Shown: piece by piece, positions 1-6,400 of the stretch
How the letters are laid out: each line of letters starts with the position of its first letter
How positions within the stretch are numbered: the stretch's first letter is position 1
Assembly: GCA_002714305.1 (NCBI GenBank)
Contig: PAWY01000034.1
Location: 25,032-34,228 of the forward strand
DNA: 9,197 nt
Direction of reading: 5' to 3'
From: Methanobacteriota archaeon
GTDB lineage: Archaea; Thermoplasmatota; Poseidoniia; Poseidoniales; Poseidoniaceae
Program-made: the position numbers and the translations under genes
The notes under the pieces: generated by a model
Told to the model about the DNA's origin: nothing
Databases searched by the model: none
Seen by the model: the letters and a program-made list of their open reading frames with translations, nothing else

Positions 1-1112
1 GAACTGGTGGGTGTCTGCACCGAAAGGCCGGTGGTTGAGGCGTTCACCGTGAGGTTGGTCCAATCCGCATGCCCCGAACCCGAGGCTTCCACCGCTTGTT
101 CAACGGCATAGACCGAGACGTTGTCCATGAGTGAGGTCCCAGAACCGGACCATGAAACCCCAACCGTCGGCGAGTCAATGACGGTGTGCTGTAAGGTGCA
201 TTGACCTTCACAACGAACGTCGACCGCCGGGCGCATCTCATCGGCTGAGGTGGAAAAGAAATCAACGCCGGAGACATGGAAGTGGGTGGTTCCCTGGCCG
301 ACGATGAACCGCTCAGCGTGAACGGTGCCCGAAGCAAGGGAGAAATCGTCAGCGTCCCCTGCGTCAATGGCCAGCGGCATCCCATGACCGTTGAACTCGC
401 CCACCGTGGATGAGGCTCCAGAAACCGTGGCGATGCCCACGCTGGCGTTCTCAACCGAAAGGCCGTCCAGCGTGAGGGTCCCAGCGAGGGCTTGCACAGC
501 CACACCGGCCTCCTTCACAGTGAAGGCCTCAACGTAGGCAGTACCGTGATTGGCCAATCCCACGGCGATTTCGCTGGCCAAACCATCGGAAAGGGTCAGA
601 GAACCACTCTCTACATAGAGGGCTTCGTAATCCATTCGATTGGCTTCAAAACCGTCGACCGTCGCGCTTCCCCCCACCAATGAAAGCCCACGGTAGGCGT
701 CGTTGAACACGACATCGGTGGCGTTGAACGTCCCCCGAACAAGGACGCCGGCAGAGGCATTGGCGACAGAGACGTCGGTAAGGTTCGCCTCCCCTCCTGA
801 TTCGACCACAATCCCAGGCCACAGACCTTGGCCGTGGGAGCCTTGCGTTTCTGGAACAACTGAGGAGAAAAAGGAGGCTTGGTTGGCCAGCAGCACGCCT
901 TCGACGATGATGCTGTACTCCTTCGCATCCACACTGGTGCCCGGAGCGACGGTCAGCGTAGCGCCATTGGCCACCGTCACGTTACCTGAGAGAACCATGT
1001 TCCCCGACCACGTGGTGTTCACTGAAACCGTGCTGTCCACGGCCGTTGCCATTGGTAAAAGCAAGACGGTGAGGAGGAGTGAAATCATGCCGTACGCACG
1101 CCGTTGTCCCAT
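1..1112 (-). CDS. Secreted, probable parallel beta-helix surface protein (partial, 3' end outside window)
   Basis: Reading the minus strand from the ATG at 1112 gives an uninterrupted frame of 370 codons to the window edge, so the C-terminus is missing. The first 24 residues form a clear signal peptide: MGQRRAYG, then a Leu-rich core, then ATA before the likely cleavage site. A stretch of the type NVTVANGATLTVAPGTSV follows, typical of the first rungs of archaeal surface beta-helix proteins. After it come degenerate units of about 20-25 residues with alternating small and hydrophobic residues (for example LTLDGLSVENASVGI), and several N-x-S/T sequons. A right-handed parallel beta-helix fold is inferred from this pattern; no catalytic motif is visible. 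It is probably exported and glycosylated. Two further in-frame ATGs exist at 1136 and 1160. I prefer 1112 because it gives a compact signal-peptide n-region, but 1136 has a weak GGGG-type leader. Exact function is unknown. Confidence 0.8.
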   Translation of the reverse strand, partial: MGQRRAYGMISLLLTVLLLPMATAVDSTVSVNTTWSGNMVLSGNVTVANGATLTVAPGTSVDAKEYSIIVEGVLLANQASFFSSVVPETQGSHGQGLWPGIVVESGGEANLTDVSVANASAGVLVRGTFNATDVVFNDAYRGLSLVGGSATVDGFEANRMDYEALYVESGSLTLSDGLASEIAVGLANHGTAYVEAFTVKEAGVAVQALAGTLTLDGLSVENASVGIATVSGASSTVGEFNGHGMPLAIDAGDADDFSLASGTVHAERFIVGQGTTHFHVSGVDFFSTSADEMRPAVDVRCEGQCTLQHTVIDSPTVGVSWSGSGTSLMDNVSVYAVEQAVEASGSGHADWTNLTVNASTTGLSVQTPTS

Positions 1113-1191
1113 GATGTTGCGTTGAAGTGGCGCCATATCAACCCCGAGGCTTCGGGACATGAAAAGTGTCCACACGCATCAAAGAGAATGG

Positions 1192-1266
1192 TGGGCCCGC
1201 CCGGATTTGAACCGGGGTCTGACGGCCCCCAGCCGCCAAGTATAGGCCAAGCTAACCCACGGGCCC
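1192..1266 (-). tRNA. tRNA-Pro (anticodon GGG)
   Basis: The minus strand folds into a complete cloverleaf of 75 bases. The acceptor stem is GGGCCCG paired with CGGGCCC. The D-arm carries A14, G18 and G19. The anticodon stem is GGCGG/CCGTC with one G-U pair, and its loop CTGGGGG gives anticodon GGG. The variable loop has four bases, and the T-arm is CCCGG-TTCAAAT-CCGGG. The discriminator base is A, followed on the DNA by CCA (1191-1189), so the 3' CCA is encoded in the genome. No intron is visible. It should decode proline CCC (and CCU by wobble). It starts 10 bases after the rpoN stop codon, so it is probably transcribed with the ribosomal operon and released by RNase P and 3' processing. Confidence 0.96.
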
Positions 1267-1278
1267 GAGGAATTCCTC
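1267..1278. other. 12-bp perfect palindrome between rpoN and tRNA-Pro
   Basis: GAGGAATTCCTC is self-complementary over 12 bases. It abuts the first base of tRNA-Pro and overlaps the rpoN stop codon (1277-1279). In RNA it could form only a 4-bp stem with an AATT loop. It may be a leader feature for tRNA processing or simple chance; nothing else supports a function. Confidence 0.3.
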
Positions 1279-1480
1279 AGCTGCGCGCTGCACTGAACGG
1301 TGCGACCTCTTCGATGAGATCGAGGTGTCCAACGTACATGCGGCGGCAGCAATAGCGCTTCAGGCCAACGGCGTCCATAGCTTCGGATTCCGTCTTTCCA
1401 TCGGCGAGCAATTGCTTGTATTCTTCCCACTTGTGGGCAATGACTGAGCCACAACTGAAACATCGTACTGGAATAATCAT
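1277..1480 (-). CDS. rpoN: DNA-directed RNA polymerase subunit N
   Basis: This 67-residue protein is the archaeal RpoN (homologue of eukaryotic Rpb10), a small zinc-binding subunit that helps assemble the D/L/N/P platform of RNA polymerase. The family signature is complete: [14 protein letters not shown] at the start with the CxxC pair, HKWEEY, and [10 protein letters not shown] with the second cysteine pair, so all four zinc ligands are present. Its length matches the usual 60-75 residues. The start ATG at 1480 has a strong Shine-Dalgarno element upstream that overlaps the rps9 stop codon, so the two genes are translationally linked. Many euryarchaea carry rpoK directly after rpoN; here a tRNA gene follows instead. 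This is not the bacterial sigma-54 factor that shares the symbol. Confidence 0.97.
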   Translation of the reverse strand: MIIPVRCFSCGSVIAHKWEEYKQLLADGKTESEAMDAVGLKRYCCRRMYVGHLDLIEEVAPFSAARS

Positions 1481-1484
1481 CTTC

Positions 1485-1491
1485 TCACCTC
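1485..1491 (-). promoter_or_regulatory. Shine-Dalgarno site of rpoN
   Basis: GAGGTGA lies 4 bases upstream of the rpoN ATG and uses the last two bases of the rps9 TGA stop. It matches the anti-Shine-Dalgarno core well and fixes the rpoN start, since no other start is as well placed. Confidence 0.75.
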
Positions 1492-1921
1492 ATCGGTACG
1501 ACTTTTGCTTCTTGCGGCGAGCACCACGGCCGAGTTGGTGCTTGGGCTCCTTTCGGCGTGGGTCGTTCACAAGCAGGCTGCGGTCGAAGCGCAGATACTC
1601 ATCTCGAAGTTCTTCATCAACGCCCTCGGCGCCACCGTTGTAGTGGACTAGGCCACGGGCGATGGCGGTTCGGATAGCGTCGGTCTGTCCCATGATGCCA
1701 CCACCATTGGTGGTGATGGAAATGTCGACTTTGCTGAGGCGGTTCATGGCGTCAGCGATGATCAGCGGTTCCATTGACTTGCGGCGAGCCAAGGATGGCT
1801 GCATGATTTCAATGGGTTCGGAGTTCACACGAACACGGCCTTTTCCGGCCTTGACACTCGCACGAGCGACGGCCGTCTTGCGCTTTCCTGACATTTCAAC
1901 GGACTTCTTTTTGCGTGCCAT
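1490..1921 (-). CDS. rps9: 30S ribosomal protein S9 (uS9)
   Basis: This 143-residue protein is archaeal uS9, which sits in the head of the small ribosomal subunit with its C-terminal tail reaching the P-site tRNA. Recognisable blocks are SGKRKTAVARASVKAGKGRV near the N-terminus, the GGGIMGQTDAIRTAIARGL core, and the basic tail ending in KQKSYR, whose final arginine contacts tRNA in this family. The ATG at 1921 is chosen over a GTG one codon upstream because it lies 6 bases after a strong Shine-Dalgarno sequence. Its A is the last base of the rpl13 TGA stop, a 1-base overlap typical of translational coupling. The gene is intact. Confidence 0.97.
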   Translation of the reverse strand: MARKKKSVEMSGKRKTAVARASVKAGKGRVRVNSEPIEIMQPSLARRKSMEPLIIADAMNRLSKVDISITTNGGGIMGQTDAIRTAIARGLVHYNGGAEGVDEELRDEYLRFDRSLLVNDPRRKEPKHQLGRGARRKKQKSYR

Positions 1922-2418
1922 CACTGGTCACCTCCCGTCCATCGGTGAGCAGGTGCTCCCAAGTTTGCACTGACATCACCCAATCGGATGTAGCGGTCAG
2001 GCAAATCACGGCGGAATTTGCTGTCGTCTCCTTGCTGATGGCCTTCAGGCAAATCACCGGAAAGGTGGTTTGGACAGCCGATTTCCACACGGAGGTTTCG
2101 TAGGGCTCGACGGCCGCTGCTCTTCTTTTGATAGGGCAGCATGCCACGAACAGCCCGCTTGAGAATCATGTCGGGCATACGAGGGAAGAACGGCCCCTTT
2201 CGGGCGTGGTTCAACTCGTACTTCTTGTGGTAGTTGTCAAGGACGGATTGTCGGCTACCTGAAATGATGGCTTTCTCAGCGTTGACGATGATGACCTTGT
2301 CATCACGGTCTTCGCGGGCGGCCTTCAACAGGAGGTCGGCGGAGGCAGAAGCCAAGCGGCCAAGGATCAGGCCGTCAGCGTCGAACACGTAGGTGGTTGG
2401 ATCAGCCAAGGATAACAA
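1921..2418 (-). CDS. rpl13: 50S ribosomal protein L13 (uL13)
   Basis: The product is archaeal uL13, a large-subunit protein. Diagnostic segments are FDADGLILGRLAS at the N-terminus, KVIIVNAEKAIISG, the RKGPFFPRMPDMILKRAVRGMLP block, and a C-terminal YIRLGDVSANLG. Reading from TTG 2418 gives 165 residues, slightly above the usual 140-150, and no frameshift is seen. The start is uncertain because there is no in-frame ATG near the N-terminus. Candidates are TTG 2418 and TTG 2409, both overlapping the end of rpl18e, and GTG 2388, which gives VFDADGL and matches the usual family N-terminus but lacks a visible ribosome-binding site. The gene lies between rpl18e and rps9 as in other archaea. Confidence 0.95.
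   Translation of the reverse strand: MLSLADPTTYVFDADGLILGRLASASADLLLKAAREDRDDKVIIVNAEKAIISGSRQSVLDNYHKKYELNHARKGPFFPRMPDMILKRAVRGMLPYQKKSSGRRALRNLRVEIGCPNHLSGDLPEGHQQGDDSKFRRDLPDRYIRLGDVSANLGAPAHRWTGGDQ
1928..1936 (-). promoter_or_regulatory. Shine-Dalgarno site of rps9
   Basis: GGGAGGTGA lies inside the end of rpl13 and 6 bases before the rps9 ATG. It supports ATG 1921 over the GTG at 1924 as the start. Confidence 0.75.
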
Positions 2419-2767
2419 CCCCCGTTCCTGTTGGGTTTTCGTTCATCAGCTCGCCGTAGGTCATGATTCGACCTCCAGCGGCCTCAATCTTCTCACGGGC
2501 ACCGGTGCTGACACTGTAGGCGGCGATGGTATGGCCGTTGGTCAACTCACCTGAGCCGAGCAGCTTGCCTGGAACGAGGATGGTTGCACCCTCGGGGGCG
2601 TAGCGGCTTACACGGCTGAGGTTGGGTTGGGCCCAATTCTTGCGGCTTTTTGAAAGACGCAAGGCCACATCTCGCCAAACTGCAGCTCCGGTGTCGCGAG
2701 ACTGGGCTTTCAGTTGGTTGATCATATCAACCAACTGGGCGTTTGTCTTACGTTCTGGGTTGCTCAT
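2402..2767 (-). CDS. rpl18e: 50S ribosomal protein L18e (eL18)
   Basis: This 121-residue protein is the archaeal/eukaryotic-specific large-subunit protein eL18 (archaeal L18e), absent from bacteria. Family features are an N-terminal helix (NAQLVDMINQLKAQSR), VWRDVALRLSKSRKNWAQPNLSRV, then APEGATILVPGKLLGSGELTNG, and AAYSVSTGAREKIEAAGGRIMTY near the C-terminus. The length is typical. The ATG at 2767 is preceded by GAGGGAGT (2778-2771), a good ribosome-binding site; the longer frame back to 2890 would add a non-conserved extension. It is the first gene of the ribosomal cluster, and its end overlaps the likely start of rpl13. Confidence 0.97.
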   Translation of the reverse strand: MSNPERKTNAQLVDMINQLKAQSRDTGAAVWRDVALRLSKSRKNWAQPNLSRVSRYAPEGATILVPGKLLGSGELTNGHTIAAYSVSTGAREKIEAAGGRIMTYGELMNENPTGTGVVILG

Positions 2768-2856
2768 TTGACTCCCTCGATGCTTTGAAGCAACCTGCCG
2801 ACCGTCCATCCCGTTATGAAGGCACCGACGCGGAACGAACTCGTGTCGCGCCGGAG

Positions 2857-2880
2857 GGGGCCGATTATGCCCCAAATAAA
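2857..2880 (-). promoter_or_regulatory. Weak promoter candidate with inverted repeat ahead of rpl18e
   Basis: The 119-base gap before rpl18e (2768-2886) holds TTTATTT (2880-2874), the closest match to an archaeal TATA box there. It is immediately followed by an inverted repeat GGGGC-7 bases-GCCCC (2873-2857). A start site 25 bases downstream of this TATA-like element would give a leader of about 80 bases. There is no clear BRE. I rate this as a candidate only; transcription could instead come from the gene upstream. Confidence 0.3.
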
Positions 2881-2886
2881 TGCGGT

Positions 2887-3330
2887 TCAATCAAGGAGAA
2901 TTTCGCCTTTTGCGTCAAGCAACTCAACGGTCAATCCAGCGGCTCGGGCTTGGACGATGATCTCGTCGTGAAGCATGTCTGAAAAGTCGTCAAGGGCGCC
3001 AAGTGCCGTGATGCCAGCCACGTCGGTCAATCGGTCGATGAGATGGTTGAGAATGCAACTGACACCGTAGGCTTGCCCGGCACGGAAGGCATGGTCTGGC
3101 CCACCGACCTCAGGGTCTTCGGCTTTCATCCGGAGCATGACCGTTTGAGAGTAGGCCACCAAGGCGCCGTAAATTGCTTCGATGATGGCCGCAGCTTCCA
3201 CATCGCCCAGCAACATTTGCGAATCGGCCAGAGCCGCACGCACTGCGCTTTCATAGATGCCATGTGCACCAATGGTGTCTGTCGTTTCGATTTGCATGGC
3301 TTGGTCAATGAGTGTCTTCCAGTCGTCCAT
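2887..3330 (-). CDS. Hypothetical protein, 147 residues, acidic and alpha-helical
   Basis: I do not recognise this family. The predicted protein is acidic, lacks a signal peptide and a convincing membrane helix, and is probably cytoplasmic. Its sequence looks mainly helical: MDDWKTLIDQAMQIETTDT, then ADSQMLLGDVEAAAIIEAIYGALV, GGPDHAFRAGQAYGVSCILNHLIDRL and LDDFSDMLHDEIIVQARAAGL. It contains a single cysteine and no metal-binding or nucleotide-binding motif that I can identify. GAGGT sits just 2 bases before the ATG at 3330, with a further GGTGGAGGGT about 14 bases upstream of the ATG, so initiation here is plausible. It lies 119 bases upstream of rpl18e on the same strand and 96 bases downstream of the giant surface protein gene. 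Conventional codon structure and the absence of a better frame support a real gene. Confidence 0.75.
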   Translation of the reverse strand: MDDWKTLIDQAMQIETTDTIGAHGIYESAVRAALADSQMLLGDVEAAAIIEAIYGALVAYSQTVMLRMKAEDPEVGGPDHAFRAGQAYGVSCILNHLIDRLTDVAGITALGALDDFSDMLHDEIIVQARAAGLTVELLDAKGEILLD

Positions 3331-3401
3331 GAACCTCTACACTACCCTCCACCCTTTGAAGGTTAAGGAGGCAAAGCGTCTGGCTCACGCTCAACGCACC
3401 T

Positions 3402-3440
3402 TGCCTCGTTGAGGCAGCGGACCACTTCAAATCTTGAAGT
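3402..3440 (-). terminator. Two short inverted repeats at the end of the giant gene
   Basis: The first repeat (3440-3424) has two 7-base arms, ACTTCAA and TTGAAGT, around a 3-base loop and covers the stop codon of the giant gene. The second (3416-3402) is TGCCTC and GAGGCA around 3 bases. Both could form hairpins at the 3' end of the mRNA. No T-rich run follows, so this is not a standard archaeal terminator; it may instead protect or mark the 3' end. Confidence 0.35.
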
Positions 3441-6400
3441 CGGTGTTTTCGCCTTCGACGATACCCGCCTGTCGAACCGAGCCATCGGCAGCTACGAATT
3501 CGCCGGCCTTGGTCAGGTTGTCGTAAATGCTGGACGTGTCGATTCGCTTGACGACGGACTCTTCGCCAAGGGACATCGTCAACGAATTGGTGATGGCACC
3601 GAGGGTCTGCATGGCACGGTCACGATGGGTTGCATCGATGGTGTGCTCGGAGTAGCGTGCTTCCTCAAAGATGGAGAGGAAGTCATCGAGTTGATCCGTT
3701 GGCACCATGTTGAAGGCGGTGCGAACGGCTGCTTCAAACTCACGTGCTGTCTCGTAGACCTTCTTCATGAAGCCGTACTTTCGGAAGTGCTTGACGAGGC
3801 TCTTGTAGCAGTCAAAGATGGCCGCGATGTATTCGTTGCTGGCTTCGAGTTGCATCATGGCATCGGTCAAAATACCACGGAGGGCTTGCACCTGCCGTTG
3901 TTGTTGCACGCGCTGATAGTAGATGGCTCCAGCGATGAGGAGGGCCATCAGAATGATGGCAAATCCGATGAGGTTGCCCGGAGAGAGCAAGCCATCGGAG
4001 CCACCCAGGGCTTCTGCCTTCTTGTAGGTGATTTCGTGCGTGATGTTGTCCTGTGAGGGGGCGAAGTAAGTCGAACCGGGGTAGTACGCCGTGATTCGCC
4101 AGAGGCCGCTGCAGGGGTTACCGTCGCAACTCTGTCCAACGAAAGACCATTCAAATCCAGCAACACCTTGCTCGTTGGTACGGGTCTTGTTGTTCAGGTC
4201 TGAAACTTCCCATTCACCGGTTTCATCGTTGAAGAACTCGTAAGCAAAGATAACCTCTTCATTTTCAACGGCCAAATCAAGACGGTCTCGCAGAAGAGCG
4301 ATTTGTCCAAAGATCAAATCCCCTTCATCGGCACCGTTTGCACCACTGTTGCTCCAGGTTTGCTTCACTTGCAAGTCGACACGGGAGCGAACCAGCACTT
4401 CAATGTCCATCGCTGAACCGTTGAGGGCGTTGCTGCTGTCCTTGTCACAGCCACCGGGAATGTTTCGGTCCGGTTCGAACGCCACACGGAGGGTGCGGAA
4501 ACCTTCCAGCTTACCACCGGTGGTCTCAACGCCTCGGAGGGTTGGGTTCTGAATTGGATCGCCACTGAACCATTCGACGCTTCCGTCGATGTCGCTGGTT
4601 CGAACCGTAGCAAGAGGACGCACGTTCTCATCGGGGTCAAGGTAGATGTTCAGGCACTTTCCGCCGACCGCCTGTCCGTTGGATTGGGCCAGAAGCGCAT
4701 CGATGTGGAACGATTCCTTGAGGTAAAGCACAGGGTACCTTGAGCCATTTTGTGCGACAAATTGATCCACGCTGGACTTGAACGGACCAACTTCGGTGAT
4801 CTGCAACGTCGAGTTGGAGAACACGTCAAACTCGGTCTGGACGGTCTTGTTCTCGTAGCGATAGGCATCGTTGTTGTCGTACGCAGAGTACGACACCGTA
4901 ACACGGGCCTTGCCAGCCATCACGTCGGAGAGCGGGCAGGTGATGGAGAAGAATCCATCCAAGTTGGTGGTGCCAGATTGACAAGCCACAGGTCCAGTTT
5001 GGCCGTTGACCATTTCGTAGTTCACACGGATACTTCGGTCGGTCAAGTTGACGCCCAATTCATCGCTGAGTTGGCCAGTGACAATCATTGGCTTGGGCAC
5101 GACTTCTCCCGTTAGTGGGTCAATTTCGCTGGTGTAGACAATTTGGTCATCCACGGTCATGATGGTCCGTCCAATGAGGTTGAATCCATTGGCGTTGTTT
5201 GTCATGGTGAGACGGAAGTGGTCGTTTCCTGGGACGGAGGTACATGGGTCCCATGCGCCCTGGATTCCAAGGTAGCTCACATCAAGCGGTTGACAACCTT
5301 CGTTCGGCAGGGTCTCTTGGAATCGCAAAATCACGTTCACAGGACCGAATCCATCGGGCAGGAAAGACTCGGGGTCAGCGCGAAGCAAAGACGGATTCAG
5401 AGGAGAAATGTTGGACTTCAAACATCCAATGGTCTCCTCTACTTCCAAACCATCGCCATCAAGGTCTCGGTCGGGGATGTTGTCGCCATTGCCGTCGTAG
5501 AAACAGAGGTGGGAACCATCAGGTTCGACTTCTGGCAAGGAAATCACACCCGCATTGGGCGCGAGGGTGGCAACGACTTGCCGATGCAAGGTTCCTTGGA
5601 AGTCGGTTCCTTCGAAGATCACGTCCACAAGTCCACCGTAGGGCGTTTCACCGCCGGATAAGGCCGTTCCACCCGAATCCCTGATGCTGGTCTTGTTGTC
5701 GTCGGAAACCTGAGCCGTAAAGTCCCATTTGTCACCGTTACGCCGCAGATTGTCTTCGGTACTGATGACCTGCATGTAGGTGCGGGAAACCACCCAAACC
5801 GATTGAGAAACCGTTGTTCCCTTGAGCAGCGATGTACCGGAATACTCGAACTGCAAGGTGAAATTACCCAGGGAATCGGAGGCTGAGACGTTGAACGGGA
5901 TTTCGAAGAAACCGTTGCTGTCCGTGAAGTTGACACCGGTGCGTCCATCAAACGACCAGGTGTAATTCACCGGAGCGTTTCGAACCGGTTGAAGCGAGTT
6001 GTCAACCAACTTGGCCTGAATGGTCGTGTTGGTGTTCCGATACAACCGGGGCAAAGACGTCGTCTGGAAGTCGGTCGTACCCACGACGGTGACGTTGATG
6101 TAAGCGCCCGTTGGAGCGAGGGTCGACGAATTGCCGGTGAAGTAGTAGGCTGAATTGGTGAAGTCAACTCGCAGACCGTAGGTGCCTGCACCGTATTGAC
6201 TGTACCATGACCAGTTGTAATCGTAGGCGGCGTCGCCGTCCTTCATGATCGGTCGCTGGGTGTAAGCGGTTTCACCAGCACCAAGGAATTGTCCGTTCTT
6301 GTCAACGTCAACCTGCAAAGCGATGGGGTCCTGGTCCCAAGGGTCGTTGGTTCGGTTGGTCACCTTGCCGATGACTTGGAGCGATTCTCCTGTGTTCATC

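Noticed and set aside
44..934. Two minus-strand frames (44-505 and 611-934)
   Set aside because: Both are out of frame with the signal-peptide-bearing beta-helix gene that reads without a stop from 1112 to the window edge; their Arg/Pro/Ser-rich sequence is typical of shadows.
2768..2890. N-terminal extension of L18e to 2890
   Set aside because: The extra residues are unlike the family, while ATG 2767 has a good Shine-Dalgarno site and gives the normal length.
3409..4056. Plus-strand 215-codon frame
   Set aside because: Lies opposite the transmembrane and DUF4129-like region of the giant protein, which has a clear protein signature; no independent motif.
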